DNA of 64,000 bases from Spodoptera frugiperda (GCF_023101765.2 NC_064225.1:6696001-6760000); one strand, 5' to 3'; numbered from the stretch's first letter, positions 46,627 through 59,654 are shown. Notes: generated from the letters alone by a model not told the origin. Numbers and translations are program-made.

Positions 46627-47617
46627 TATATATTATGATTTGTTCACTTTATAACGGACCTTGATATTTTAAGAGTTTATTTTGCGTTTTCAGAAATCTC
46701 ATTTCTATCTTTGAATGTTGTGTCAAAAATTTTACAATATTTTGAATTTTAAAAGAAATTATTAATTATTATTATTATAAATCTATGTATAATGTAAAAT
46801 TAATGTTTCCTGGATTAATCGTTTGAGTGGAAGGTGTTGCATAGCTTTTGCATGTAATAAAATTGAATATTTTAATAGATTATTATGTGTAGTGGATGTA
46901 CCTTTTGCCTCTACTCGCTTTTATTGTTATCGTAGGCAAATCTGTGTACATTCTATGTAAGAGTATCTATACAGAATCACATATGATATTCCTATTTCTG
47001 AAATCAATGTTCCGACGTGTTTTGACAGCGTTATTTGAAATTGTACCTTATGATTCTGAGAATAAGAATTTATCTCCTTTGATCTTGTTTAATTTTTGTA
47101 TTTGATTTCCGAAAGTGTCATTAATCTACATAAACTGTTTTGCAATATCTAATCAAGTTTTCATAAGTCTAATTGACGGACATATCTTCCATCAGAAGTA
47201 TATCAAAATATATGCCGTTAAAGCTAACAAAAATCTAATTAAACATTGTAAAACAGGTCCTATTTGTTATTAAAATACTTACTTATAAAAATCTAATATA
47301 CATAGAAATCTTAATGTTATTGTTTACTAAGAATCTTGTCTTAATAATTGTTAGTAAATTATTAAATTTTCACCATTCCTTGCTGTCAAACATGTTCGGT
47401 AAAAGTGTGTACTTATAGTGTCGATCACCCTATCTAAATAAATCAATGTCTGGATCTGTTATCTAAAGTATGTATCTCACGATTAAATATATTCAGTGTA
47501 GTAGTTATTTACGAGTTTTATTTTGTTGTCTTTATCATTTACAGCAGAACATCACAGTGGGTAAGAATGTAAAGATGGATTAATTACAAACACTTATGTT
47601 TTTTATTTATAAAACAC

Positions 47618-47738
47618 TGTGTGGGGCAATCACTAGGATCTTCTCCTGTGCCGTGGGTGCGTTTACAAACATACAAGTTCACATACACATGTCACCCAGA
47701 CCCAAAACAACAATTTGTGGATCACACAAAGAGTTGCT
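47618..47738 (-). repeat. Interspersed repeat, relative of 22.4 kb unit
   Basis: Minus strand: GCAACTCTTTGTGTGATCC, ACAAATTGTTGTTTTGGGTC, GTAAACGCACCCACGGCAC. Directly abuts a SINE-like copy. Confidence 0.62.
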
Positions 47739-47850
47739 TAGGTAAGACAAGAGGGAGTATCAGACTCTTACTGACTACAAACCACCCCGTTCCTTCTCCT
47801 ACTCTGAGCCGGAGCCCCGGTAACCTGTTACGTTAGCCGCAGCTCCGGAT
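47739..47850 (-). mobile_element. SINE-like repeat, GGAGCTGCGGAC family, tail missing
   Basis: Minus strand: CCGGAGCTGCGGCTAACG to CCCTCTTGTCTTAC. The ORF from 47621 spans this and an adjoining repeat. Confidence 0.75.
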
Positions 47851-48267
47851 ATAAAAGAATCTACACAAAAAATATCCTTCCTCACTGCAGTCGTGTGAAG
47901 TAAATGAATACTGACACAATGACATAAATTCGCAGGTACCTTATAAGCCATAATAATCGATTACACCATAGAATTGATTAACTCACGTTATGACATTTAA
48001 ATTATTATATAATTTTAATTTCAAGCTTATTTTTAAAACAAAGTAATATTTTATTGGTTAGAAAGTAATTTGTGCGAGTGAAATTAAAGAAATAGATTCA
48101 TTTTGCTATAGAATTGATCTCAGCTATGCGAAATTGGGTCTTATGATAATTTTATGGTTGGTCTTTTATTATGTAACTTTTAATGTAATTACGATTGTTA
48201 GATACAAATGAAAAAATTATCAAAATTATCTCCATTTTATCAAAATGTTATTAGACGATCTATTTCA

Positions 48268-48540
48268 GGGTGTTTTACCACCAGAGATGTGCCATGTAGC
48301 TATATAGCAAGTATGTAATAGCTAAGCTGTGACCGTTTCCATAGATAATAAGTTATGTACCTGTGCGAGTAAGATGTGCTGCGAAGATGCGACACATCCA
48401 TAGCACGCATATTTCCATATAAAACACATAGCTTAGCTGAGTCCGTTTCCACCAGTGCTAAGTATCTTTAAATATGATAGGCGGAAGCCAAACGCATCTG
48501 CAGCAACATAGCATAGCACATCTCTGATGGAAAAACACCC
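48268..48540. mobile_element. MITE with GGGTGTTTTnCCACCAGAG ends, copy 1
   Basis: Inverted ends GGGTGTTTTACCACCAGAG and CTCTGATGGAAAAACACCC. Internal subrepeats of GACCGTTTCCA and AGCTAAG type. Relatives at 33279-33445, 51303-51613 and 62534-62693. Confidence 0.82.
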
Positions 48541-48802
48541 TAAAGCTGTTTAATTGAACATTGTTACATTTAATCACCCATTTAAGTATTGTGAAAGAAC
48601 AAGAATTATTATTTAACATCTATGAACCAGTTCACAAAATGTGTGTCACTGTTCTAAGTTCCCGCGCTTCCACGGGAAACAATCAAGCGGACAAAGAACG
48701 ACTTAATTAAGTAATAAATCCTCGAAATCATCTTCCGACTGCTTATATTTCGTAATCCTATTGTTTTTAAGTGCTTCCGCGCCTAAAAAACGTTTTATTT
48801 TA

Positions 48803-48962
48803 TAAAAAAAAATTGAGGGGAATATCATCCAATGACTTCTCCCGCCTTGGGCGAGACGAGAGGGAATGTCAGACTCTTACTGACTAAAAACCACCCTATT
48901 CCTACTCCTGCTTTTCGAGCCGGAGCCCCGGTAAACCCACTAGGCAGTCCGCAACTCCGGAT
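48803..48962 (-). mobile_element. SINE-like repeat, GGAGCTGCGGAC family
   Basis: Minus strand: ATCCGGAGTTGCGGACTGCC to a CCCCTCAATTTTTTTT tail. Complete copy, 260 bp after the MITE at 48268. Confidence 0.8.
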
Positions 48963-50009
48963 TTCATATATGTAGGTAATACTTAGGTATCTAAGCCCGG
49001 TGACTCGTGCGCTCCTATTCCATGGGCGAAAAAAAATGCTTCGACTTTAACTTTGCTGCAGATTTTAAGTACTTTAATTTACTAACGTCTACGATTTGAA
49101 GTAAGTATAACTTTCTCATCTAAGTAATCGAAGTATTGAGTAGAAACTTAAACTATCTATAACCACTCCAAGATGAGAAAATATCAGATTTCTAAGATGA
49201 CGCAAAACAACCATTACCAAGAAAAAAATGATACTTTATTTTCAACCCAAAGCATTTTTTAATGGGACAAACCCGCTACAATCTTCCAAAACCGCTGCAA
49301 CTCCTGTAAGTTAGGATCTATAGTAGATACAACCATGAAAAATGTCCCAGGGACATGAATGACTGTCTTGGATCCCGCAACGAAATAAATCAGAAGATAT
49401 TATTAGAGGAGAAGAAAAAGAAAACCAAAAGCAACGGAACCCTCTACAAGTGAATCCGATTCCCTCTTCCAACATTTTTAATTCTCTAATCATTGTATAG
49501 GCGTGAACAGACCGGGGGCCTACTCCGGTTCTCGAATCCGAAGTTTCGTTTAATTTTCGGCCGTTTTTTGATTTACTAATGACATTACTTAAAATAACGT
49601 TTTATTTTTAATTTCAAATCAAAACCTATTTATTTATCTTCATTTCATTCGTTCATTTTTGTTCACGAAAGTTCGCAATAAATAGAATTGTAGTATGCAA
49701 TCTGCGAAGTTTCGGACGAAACTTCGGTTTTCGTTGAATTAGAGTAGGCCCCCAGTCTCTAAGCGTAGTATGTCAAGATGAGTCAACGTGAATGTAATCT
49801 TCATTACGTGAGGTTATGTAGCGCCTGCACATCACCCACTGTTCGCGGGTTAAGGTTGTATTACACAGTTATTAACCGAGAAAATTGTATACTCTGTGGG
49901 TGTTATTGTTAGTTGTTATGTGTAGGTATTATGAAGGATTTAATTTGTCTTGAATTGATTTGAATTTTTATGTATTACGTTTTTGGTATAAAATTGAGGC
50001 TGGCAACGT

Positions 50010-50190
50010 ACTTGCAAAGTCAAAGTCAAATCATTTATTCCAATTAAACCATGAATAGGTACTTTGGTAATGTCAAACATATAATGAAATAAATAATAGT
50101 CTGTCAGTCTGTCCATCAGTGAAGCTAGGTGCTCGTTCCAAAGTGTAGCTTTGATTGAAGAAGAACGAGCAAGAAAATCCATTAGTCTGG
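50010..50190 (-). repeat. LINE-end-like fragment, copy 1
   Basis: Shares GTCAAAGTCAAATCATTTAT, CTGTCAGTCTGTCCATCAG, GTGTAGCTTTGATTGAAGAA and GAACGAGCAAGA with 56665-56810. Likely the terminal part of a LINE; no reverse transcriptase is visible here. Confidence 0.55.
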
Positions 50191-50722
50191 TGTTGAGTGA
50201 ATTCACGAGGGCGCCGATTGCTTACCACCAGGCTATCAGTGATCATTTACCAGACTATCCCATAAAAAAGACTATCCGATAAATGAGTAAAATCTTTAAT
50301 AGTAAGCAGTAACGAGTTCCAAAGTTAAACTTTCCTCGAAAACCACTTTAAACCGTTTAAAAAAATGCAGGTAACAACTACAGGTGACCTCAACTAACTA
50401 GATCTTTTCATTTCATTAGTGTTTTAAAAACAAAACAGTTAGCAACTCGCTTTCATTTTTAATTTTCAAGGGGAAAGTTGGAACGGTAAATAGTACCTAC
50501 ATACAAACATACATACATAAAGAGATACTAAATATGTGGGCACAGGAAAACACGTACGACGATATTATAGCGTCAGTTTGAAACCGTGTAACGGTTATAA
50601 GTGCGTTCGCATTACCGAAATGTTTAGCAAAACTTCCTTTAGACCTTTAGTAAGTAGGACGCTGTGATAACTAACACTTCCTTTTTACCTACTTCTTTAA
50701 ATAAGAAGTCGAGGATACTCTT

Positions 50723-51050
50723 GACTGCCTCGTTGGTAGAATGTTCGCAAGTGCGACTGCTGGACAAGGGGGTTCGATTCCCTGGTAGGACAAAGTATTA
50801 ATGGGATTTTTCGAAAATTTCTCAGTGGTGGCACGGAATTGTGTCTGGTATATGGCCTTATATTAATTTTTCGAAATTTTCTCAGTAGGAGCACGGAGTC
50901 TGGAATTGTGCCCAGTATATGGCAATAGGCCCACCCCTATTACATGGGACTTATAACACAAATGGTGAAAAGTGTGTGTACATTGTACAGTGGCATTACG
51001 TGCCGTAATATGCACCTCTGTCTACCTCTTCGGGGATAAAAGGCGTGACG
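50723..51050 (+). mobile_element. tRNA-derived SINE, full-length copy
   Basis: The head GACTGCCTCGTTGGTAGAAT has a weakened A box and B box GGTTCGATTCC, then the body (GGAATTGTGCCCAGTATATG) and tail CGGGGATAAAAGGCGTGACG. A partial duplication of the TTTTTCGAAAA-TTTCTCAG segment is present near 50811 and 50872. Confidence 0.8.
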
Positions 51051-51127
51051 ATACAAAAAAGGTACTATTTAAAAGTAAATAACAAGGTTCTTATGTTTTA
51101 TTCGTCTACACTACAATCTGTTTGTAT

Positions 51128-51241
51128 GAGGAAGGAAAATCATCAAACTATCTCGCCCTCGGTGAGACAAGAGGAGTGCCAGACCGTGACTGACTAAAAA
51201 CCACCAATTCCAACTCCTGCACTGAGCTGGAGCCTTGGTAC
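51128..51241 (-). mobile_element. SINE-like repeat, GGAGCTGCGGAC family, head truncated
   Basis: Minus strand: TACCAAGGCTCCAGCTCAG to TGATGATTTTCCTTCCTC. The first 25 bp of the family are absent. Confidence 0.72.
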
Positions 51242-51302
51242 TTATAAAGTGACCTACCCACGATATGACTATCTTCAAAATCAATGTCTAAATTACTTTT
51301 AT

Positions 51303-51613
51303 GGTGTTTTTCCACCAGAGATGTACGTTACGTTGCTGTGGATGCGTTGGCTTCCACGAATCATATTCATTGGTACACATAGCTTGGTACTTGTGGAAAC
51401 GGACTTAGCTATGTTATGTTTTTTTTTAATGGAAACATGCGTGCTATAGACGCGTACTATGGGTGGCTACTATCAATACATCACAGACTCGATCTGAGCA
51501 TCTTCGCACAGCTACATAGCTTAGTATCAGTGGAAACGGTCATATAATTTCACAGCTTAGCTATAACATCTTCGTAGCATAGCTACATAGCACATCTCCG
51601 GTGGAAAAGCACC
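51303..51613. mobile_element. MITE with GGTGTTTTTCCACCAGAG ends, copy 2
   Basis: GGTGTTTTTCCACCAGAGAT at the left, ATCTCCGGTGGAAAAGCACC at the right. The 66-codon ORF from 51249 is largely this element. Confidence 0.82.
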
Positions 51614-52084
51614 ACCGTGGTTATTCGATAGTGTAGTACTAAAGTAAAAGTGTTACAATCGACCTACAAGATTCTATGTAGGTAACAACTAACAACAGAA
51701 GTTACTCCTAACTCCCACGATAAATCACTACAAAACTGAAGATTAATAATGTCTTCTTATTTACAAGGCTTCTGCAAAATGTAACCATGTCCTACACTGC
51801 GTGTGTCTCTTTCTGTTGTACGTGGTAGATAAGGATGGAAGACGTATTGTTCTTAGTCGTGGGAAATCTACTGAGTCATTGCTCCGATTGTACGGAAAAC
51901 GACCCTCGATATTACAAATGGATTTAGGTACAAGGATCTTTGAACTGCGTTCAGGTTAACAGTGCTGCTGCCCTGTCTCTGTTAAATGTTCCTTACAATT
52001 CCCGCGGGAAGAGTAGGATTGGTTGTAGAGCACATAAATCATACTGGTGTACAACACAGTAACTCAGCTAAAACCTCACGTTTT

Positions 52085-52390
52085 TATGATATAAACCGGT
52101 AAACGAGCAAATGGATCACCTGATGGTAAGCAATCGCCGCCGCCCATGGGCACCCAAAACACCAGAGGTGTTACAAGTGCGTTGCCGGTCTTTTGAGGGT
52201 TATCAATTTAAGACTTGTTGAGGAATCGAGGATTGGAAAAGGGGTTAATTGGACCTCCGGTAACCTCACTCATACGACGAAACACAACGCAAGCGTTGTT
52301 TCACATAAGTTTTCTGTGAGGCCGTGGTATCACTCTGGTCAAGCCGGCCCATTCGTGCCGAAGCATGGCTCTCCTACACTTAAAAAATAA
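52085..52390 (+). repeat. Interspersed repeat with CACCTGATGGTAAGCAATC head, long copy
   Basis: CACCTGATGGTAAGCAATCG, CCGCCCATGGGCACCC, GTTACAAGTGCGTTGCCGG, GGAATCGAGGATTGG, then CACAACGCAAGCGTTGTTTC and GAGGCCGTGGTATCACTC. The 65-codon ORF from 52193 belongs to it. Confidence 0.7.
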
Positions 52391-53359
52391 GTTATACTCA
52401 TCATCACGCCAGCTACAAGATGTCTACTGCTGAACATAGGCCTAATGACTTCTAGTTTCAGGTCAGCTAGTTCAAAGTGACCTTAGAAAAAAAAAAAATA
52501 TCTATAAGACTTCTTTTCGCTCTACGATTCGTAACCAAAATTCTACGAATTACAAATAGCTGTTCCATACATTCACCCATACACCGTGATTCACACAGAA
52601 TATTAACCAGCATAGGACAACGGACGCGCTATAAATCGACCAGCTATTTATGCTGTCTATGTATTATTTATGAAGTCTACATAAATAGGTGCGGCGGCGT
52701 CATTTCGTCTACGATCTAGGTGAACTGAGTCGCAGGTCAAACTAAGTGCCTAAGTAATTAGGTACAGGTACCTAAGTATGTTATGAACTAGATAATATAT
52801 GACAGTGCCTGGGTGATTAAGTGATATATTGATAAGTATAAAAAAAACATTTTAAGATATCAATTTATCACTAAATAGTATAAAACAAAGTCGCTCTATC
52901 TGACCCTATGTCCCTTTGTATGCTTAAATCTTTAAAACTACGCAACGGATTTTGATGAGGTTTTTTAATAGATAGAGTGATTCAAGAGGAAGGTTTATAT
53001 GTATGATACATGCATAATATATCACCATTGCACTCATGCAAAGCTGGGGCGGGTCGCTAGTAAAGTATAAAAACACTTTAGGATGTAATAACTAGTATAA
53101 AAACTAGTTAATTTGATTTCATTTTGTAACTCTGGCTATACTGTCAGAAATCAAACATTCCTAGCCTCGCAACGTCTAAGAATACCGGCCGCTTTCGCCG
53201 TAACAAACCATTACAATCGGACAGTTGTAGCCCAACCATTACAACACTGAAACACTGAACACTGATTTAGACCAACAGCTATTCAGTCCGCGATTGCATT
53301 CAACTATAAATTATAAAAAAAATAAAACTGCAATAATTTCCATACAACCTGTTTATAAA

Positions 53360-53585
53360 CGTCATACGTCATTTGACACACGTTCCCGCGCATCGAACGC
53401 CAATCAGCGGCCAGTATTGCGCGGACTGCGTGCGCGTGCGCGCGTTCCACTTTCAAATTCAAAATCACGTTCGAAACAGCCAGTGATATTGTAGTGTTTA
53501 AGTTTAGTGTTTTATTTTTTTAAATAATATTGTGTTAAACCTTTTTTGGTGGAACGGAATTGGAGTTTCTAATTGAAGGTTTGTT
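53360..53585 (+). promoter_or_regulatory. CpG-rich promoter-like island with CCAAT box and possible first exon
   Basis: A sharp CG-rich patch (GCGCGGACTGCGTGCGCGTG, 53418-53450) in AT-rich DNA, preceded by GCCAATCAGCGG (53399-53410). It is followed by a leader-like segment ending near GAATTGGAGTTTC, and a candidate donor AAG-GTTTGT at about 53578. No coding start is seen. Probably the first, non-coding exon of a plus-strand gene that continues to the right; strand is a guess from the order of parts. Confidence 0.4.
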
Positions 53586-54510
53586 ATTTTAATATTTGTT
53601 TATTTGAGTGAGTGAGTGAATAAACAGTTCCGATGTTCTTGCGAAATGTTTTTGTTGATATTAGTGTAGGTCACTCGTATTTTATTATGACTCGTTTTGT
53701 AGCCTCTAGGTACATACCTGCTATGTGATTACGACATATCAGTTTCTTTATGACAGTGATAAAATATTCAAAGAGATTGGTAAATGACTCAAGTTCTAGA
53801 GGAAACAACGTAATTGTTAACTGTTTGACTTAAAACTTGACTTAAACTGAACTTAAGTTACTTAACCTAGCGTACAATGTAAGCAGCTAAATCGCCTATT
53901 ACATACATATTTGAATAATACACTAATTATGAATGTAAGTGGGCATTTTCATCTTCATAACGATGTGTACTTTAGTGATTTTTATGCAACATGTTTATTT
54001 ACATACAAAAGACATCAACGACTGAGCTCTATGTTTTACGGTTTGAATTGAGGAAATTATTTTCTAGAAAATGTTTTATTTCTTTTTATTGGCGTTTTTC
54101 CTGTTATTTAAAGATGAGTCTGAATCTAAATTAGATTGTACATACATGACTTAATTTATTTATTTTGATTTGTATCTTAGTATTTTATATCTATCATGTT
54201 AAAACCATTATTTCCCGGTACATAGCATTCAGAAGGTCGTAAAATAAAAGCATTGCTATCGAACACTGCATAATATTGTTAAAAAATCTACAAACACCAT
54301 TGTATTCGTGGTGCAGCTATTCGATTGTATAAAACAAATGAAAACTCGACTCTTTTATCAACCAAGCTATGTTTAGTGTTTAGTATTAGGTAATGGTTAT
54401 AACACTATCTAACGTCACCTGTTACTCGGGCTTTGTCCACGTGGTTGAAGGAAAAATAGAGTGTAGCCTATATCACTCTGCCATCAGACCAGTAGGGCTG
54501 ATGCCGACGT

Positions 54511-54663
54511 AGAGCTGCAGACTGCTCAACAGAATACCGAGGCTCCAGTTTGAAAAGCAGGAGTAAGAACAGGATGGTTTTTAGTCAGTAAAAGTCTGAC
54601 ACTCCCTTTCGCCTCGTTCAAGGCGGGAGAAGTCATTAGATGATTTTCGCCTCTTAAAAAAAG
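54511..54663 (+). mobile_element. SINE-like repeat, GGAGCTGCGGAC family, worn
   Basis: AGAGCTGCAGACTGCTCAAC, GAAAAGCAGGAGTAAGAAC, AGTCAGTAAAAGTCTGACAC, tail CGCCTCTTAAAAAAAG. Confidence 0.78.
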
Positions 54664-54761
54664 TCTATATCACTCTCCACCTTCAGCAAAAACCTTAGTA
54701 CAAAACGTTAAATTTCTTTATAAATAGAGACAAATAAAAACACGTAATACTTATCTATATA

Positions 54762-55190
54762 TTAATACGTGAAGCAAAAACTTTGTAACAGTTTTTACGA
54801 AAATTGCGCGGACGTTGGAGCATAAAATTTGGTACACTTATAGTTTATGTGTAGGAGAATTGCGGAACGTTAATATTTTTCAAAAATAATGCTTATAAAG
54901 TACATTAAATCAATAAATAAAACATTACACACACATGCATAGTATCTGATCGTATTTGACAAAACGTCAAAATCGATAGACATTGCGATGGTATTCTCAC
55001 GTCTCATATGAAAAGAGGTTTCTAATTGAAGGAGGTTTGGTTATTCATGATGCGCCGGAATATATTAATTTGAATTTTACAAAACTAATAGCAATTCGTT
55101 AAATACAAATTATCCTTGAACGTATGTTAAGTGGTATTGTAAATTAAATCGTATATGGTCGAATTTCGACCACTAGGCGACCACTAGTAC
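54762..55190 (+). repeat. About 430-bp repeat, second copy
   Basis: AAAATTGCGCGGACGTTGGA, TTTGGTACACTTATAGTTTA, CATGCATAGTATCTGATCG, then GACGTGAG-type and CCACTAGGCGACCACTAGTA blocks, matching the 36.3 kb copy in reverse. No ORF of interest. Confidence 0.75.
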
Positions 55191-55689
55191 TAAGAATTTC
55201 AAAAGTCGGAAATTTCAATAATAATTTATTCGAACCTACAACCTCATGTTTGACAGTCACACTGTATCACTCAATCAACAAAAGCAGCAACTAGTCACAA
55301 CATACATCATACTGTATACTTATAAATCATTTATTTACTCATTTGTACGCAATACTCCGTCATAACCACGCTTATGTACAAACATGATGGATTTCAGGCC
55401 ATTTACTAATGAAGAACGCAGTTTTATTGTGATGTAAATACCTAGTTCAATCTGATTCTTGATGAACTATTGTTTTAAAAAAGATATAAGCGATAATGAG
55501 TGATTGATCGGATTTAATGACAAGAATTTATGAACTCTCATGAGTGTGAATTCGATGATAATGTCGTACGTTTTATGATGGTGATAGTTTGATGCATATT
55601 TAAGAACTCAAACCTTTGCCCCATCGATTTAAGCTAGAATCACCAAGTGCTTTATAGCAAGATCCTTACTTACAAATGCACTTCTTTAG

Positions 55690-55765
55690 TTTTATTTTGA
55701 GGGGAAAAATCATCCAATGACTTTTCCCTCTTTGGGCGAAGCAAGAGAGAGAGTCAAACTCTTTC
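55690..55765 (-). mobile_element. SINE-like repeat fragment, GGAGCTGCGGAC family (tail half)
   Basis: Minus strand fragment from AGAGTTTGACTCTC to a CCCCTCAAAATAAAA tail; the head half is missing. Confidence 0.65.
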
Positions 55766-55996
55766 TCCTCCTAGTAGTTGCTGTTATTGACTGTAAGCTA
55801 CTTGAAGTTATATCCTTAAAGTAAAATAAATCATCAACGTAACAGTAATACTTTTCGCGGGTATTTAATGTCTGATTTGAAATAATGACTATTTATTACA
55901 TTAGTGTTGTACATATAATCCGTAACTTTCTATGCAACAAAATAATTGTAGTTCAGTCATTGAACTAAAACTTAATTTCACTTCATATTTACCGCC

Positions 55997-56157
55997 TTTT
56001 TTGAGGAAGGAAAATTATTTAATGACTTCTCCCGCCTGGGGTGAGGCGAGAAGGAGTGTCAGACTCTTACTGACAGCAAGCAAAAAGCCACCCTCTTCAT
56101 ACCTGCTGCTTTTCGAGCCGGAGCCCCGGGCACTCGCTAAGTAGTCCGCAGCTCCAG
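55997..56157 (-). mobile_element. SINE-like repeat, GGAGCTGCGGAC family
   Basis: Minus strand: TGGAGCTGCGGACTACTTAG to a CCTTCCTCAAAAAAGG tail, with a small insertion (GCAAGCAAAAAGC region). The 70-codon ORF from 55932 is this repeat. Confidence 0.78.
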
Positions 56158-56664
56158 CACACCATAGCTTAAATCTATTTATGTCGTCAGTCGGTCGTTC
56201 AGTCGATCGCTATATAAAGATTTGTACACCTTATATAATACTCTAATTTACGATGACACTGCAACACTGCGTGATGCAGCTGCAAAATAAAATGGCGCCG
56301 CATTTTTGTGCGATGCATGCTCGAGGAAGGATGCAAAGATTTCTTTTATTTGTATTCCGGGCGCGTCGGCGAACGCAAACAGTGACCGCTTGAATGCGTC
56401 TGTTCCAATCTGAATCTGATTTAAAATATTTTATTTTAGTCTCAATTTGAAATAGCAATATGAAAATATTTCTGAGTATTGGAGCTCATATTGGACTTAA
56501 ATATACATAAAAGCCATGAGATCCTGTACATAAAAACATTATACCTTTTACTTTTTACTTGAAGAACTTTTTCCCTGCTATGAGGCCCTTGTAGGTAATG
56601 AAGTTGTTTTACTACTGAGAATTCCTTAAACGAAAGGCGCAGTAGCTATAAACCTCTTTAGCTA

Positions 56665-56810
56665 AAGTCAAAGCATTTATTTCAATTAATCCTTAATTAG
56701 GCACTTCTAGAACGTCAAATTGAATTGTCCGTCAGTTTGTCTGGCAGCGAAGTTAGGTGTTAGTTCCGAAGTGTAGCTTCGAATGGAGAAGAACGAGCAA
56801 GAGACTCCAT
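56665..56810 (-). repeat. LINE-end-like fragment, copy 2
   Basis: AAAGTCAAAGCATTTATTTC, GTCCGTCAGTTTGTCTGGCA, GTGTAGCTTCGAATGGAGAA, GAACGAGCAAGAGACTCC. Same unit and orientation as 50010-50190. Confidence 0.55.
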
Positions 56811-56974
56811 AAAAGTAAAAAGAAAAGTTCAAAACCAACGGTACAGCAAAAGAATCTGATCATCTGATCACAAAGAAACTGTAACTTATCTAAGGAAAGA
56901 TGTGCGTGATTGATGAAAGTGCTAGAATTGTTAACAGTACTAAATGTAGCGAGTAGAGACTAGCGGGGCTTGCC

Positions 56975-56998
56975 ATGGCCCGTGCTGACTACCATACG
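56975..56998 (+). CDS. Weak candidate for a short first coding exon
   Basis: GCCATGG start context, eight codons (MARADYHT), then a full-strength donor GTAAGTA at 56999. A possible acceptor (TTGTTAACAG) lies at 56936. If real it could belong to a gene starting at the 53.4 kb island. No downstream partner exon was identified, so this could be chance. Confidence 0.18.
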
Positions 56999-57835
56999 GT
57001 AAGTACCGCAAATCCGCAATATATCATAAGTGATAGCACTCACGTTACTTTATATGAAGTATGAAATTGGCTATCAAATTGCCCATACTTTTGTGTATTG
57101 TAGTTATCACCATAACGGTCTCATTGTGAAGTAAAGAAAATTCACATCATATCAACAGCCTATAAGTGTCCACTGCTGACCAAAAGCCTCTCGTACGGAG
57201 AAGGTTTGAGCATTAATCACCACGCTATCTCAATGCGATTTCAAACTTATAATAAGAAATTATAAGATCTGGTTTCCTCACGATGTTCTCCTTCATTGTG
57301 ATCCGACCTGGCGTTTTCAAACGATATACATGTAGGCAAATACTGCTGTGGGGCACATGAATGACAAGTGACAAGTGATAGAAGCCGCACGTAGATGATC
57401 GACGAACAAATCGTCAGATGACGTCATAAATCCTACATCGCAAGGAAGTTGGGAAGTTTATATGAACTTTACTCTACTGCTATACCAACAGACTTTATCC
57501 TTCCACAATCCATGAATTCAATTCTGTCGTGAGATCCTTGAGTCCGTTCCCTTTATCTGCTCCGTTTAGTTGGCAATAGGTACAATGGTAGGTACAGTAA
57601 GTGCCCTTTCTACACGATGCTGTGTTGCCAAGGCTATGCCAGTGTACCAGCATAACATATTGCAGTATATGTATATGTGCTATGCACGCTATTACTTAAT
57701 ACTTGCCAGTTAACATTCATGGCAGATTGTTGTTTTAAGATTACGTATGAACCTTCTCTTATTTAAAAAGTTATGTTTTGTATACGGATGTTTCGTTTCG
57801 TGGTTTTTTAAGGATTAACCCAACTACTTCAAGTT

Positions 57836-57987
57836 AGCTGCGGACTACCTAGCGGGTTACTGGGGCTCCGACTCGAAAGGCAGGTGTAGGAACGGGGTGG
57901 TTTTAGTCAGTAAGAGTCTGACACTCCCTCTCGCCTCGCCCAAGGCGAGAGAAGTCATTGGATGACTTTTTCCCCCTATAAAAAAAG
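57836..57987 (+). mobile_element. SINE-like repeat, GGAGCTGCGGAC family
   Basis: AGCTGCGGACTACCTAGCG, GACTCGAAAGGCAGGTGTAG, GCCTCGCCCAAGGCGAGAG, tail CCCCCTATAAAAAAAG. One of the best-preserved copies. Confidence 0.82.
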
Positions 57988-59654
57988 CAGGTGCTACTCT
58001 GTTTGCAGGATTTGAGTTAATATTTTACCTTTTCTAACTGTAACCTAAGTACGAGTAACAATCTAACAGACGACCTAAATAGTTCAGCAAGCAATGGAAT
58101 GCTCGCTTTCAGTTCAGATCTCAGGGTCACTACAGTTTGATTCCAGAATAGATAAGACAGTGCATATTTGTTATTCCTTTTTATCATTTCATTGTTTGCC
58201 TACACAAACCTTGTGCCCTATGTGAGACGAGACATCGAAGTGATAGTTCACTTCGTCCGCTTCAGGTTAGAAGCCTCTCTGTATGACTATGAGTAATTCC
58301 TTTTTTTTGGGTATAAAAAGACGTTGCTTTACATACTATTTGATTTGTCCATAACACAATTGGGCGGTATCCTCATTGAAAAAAAAATATTTTGACTTTT
58401 AATACAATAAAATATCAAAAAAAGTAAGTGCGAGGCAATACAAAGTTTGCCGGGTCAGCTTGTCATAGATAAATAACATTGTTGATCTCTCAAGTTGTGT
58501 GTGAGTCATCGAGATGATTATAATTTTAATTATGACTCAACATTTTTGCATAATTACTTTTTACATAAGACCTCTATCATGCATTAAAATATCGTTTAAA
58601 GTCAATGATCGAGTTGATTAACATGTTAATAAAATGTTCCTAGCTATTAAGTTACATCTGTGTCTTGTACGTCGAGCGAAACTTCATATGCGATTCCCGG
58701 CGGAGCGAATTTGTAACTATAGTTATAATTAAGAGATCTATAACAAAATAGGCGTGATTGTAATGATGTGATAACAATTAATCATTAAATTATCGGCTTT
58801 CTCATGGAACTGTTTGACGAGGCACTCGACTTATTTCAAGCCATGCTAGAGGCGTATATTCATGACACGCAGCACTTCACGACTGTCGCACTGCTACTTA
58901 CAAGCCGATAACATAACATATAAAAAAGTTATAATCATTGTTAAAACTTATAAAATCATTGCGGAAATAATCAATGGTATCTACACAACAAAATTATACC
59001 AACTAATAACCATACGACCATAAAACTCATGGGCGACCATTTTGTGGGTACAATTACAGAATTGTACTGTTATACAAATTGTTTCTTTGATTAATTTAAA
59101 TTTGTATTGTATTTTATTGGCGTAGTCCTTGGTTGAGGTTGTTACTGTAGAGCATGTTTAGTTTGATACGCGAGTCGGACAAAGCAATAGTATGGTTTTC
59201 TCGATTTTAAACTTCTCATAGCTATTTAAATTGAAGGGTCTGGCTTTTGGTCATTTCGTCACTATTTACCCGATATTTTATCACTAACGTGGATGCCATC
59301 TGAGATAAACATTCCTATTTATTTCTTGTGTATTCATATTTCACTAGAAACAACAATTTAATAATAAAAAAATAACCTTTCTAAGACACCAATATTCTGA
59401 GAAACGTATACGCACCCATTCACATTTTCATCTCAGTATTCCTCCACACCTATTGACATACTATCCATAGTAAAAAATCAAAAAAAAATGACGTAACACA
59501 CGACCAGAGTTGTGATGTTGAGTAAATGCAAATGTCTGTTGACTCACCACATTAACACGCCAACTGCGTAGGCGACACTGCCGCGGCCATCATAACCTGA
59601 CCTCTCACAAAAGCACTATATGTAAAGGGCCACGTAAACAGAAATATTGAAGAC

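Larger units (their letters stand above)
39850..53290. other. Region without recognised genes
   Basis: AT-rich DNA with three CCAAT MITEs, one foldback MITE, two GGTGTTTTnCCACC MITEs, SINE copies and LINE-end fragments. ORFs of 60-90 codons here (41367, 42541, 43731, 46896, 52477) show no family resemblance, no splice partners and no coding-like composition. 43.0-45.4 kb shows nothing assignable. Confidence 0.6.

Noticed and set aside
47545..47560. 16-bp micro-exon between TTTATCATTTACAG and GTAAGA
   Set aside because: Splice-like pairs at this spacing occur by chance in AT-rich DNA and no gene is recognised nearby.
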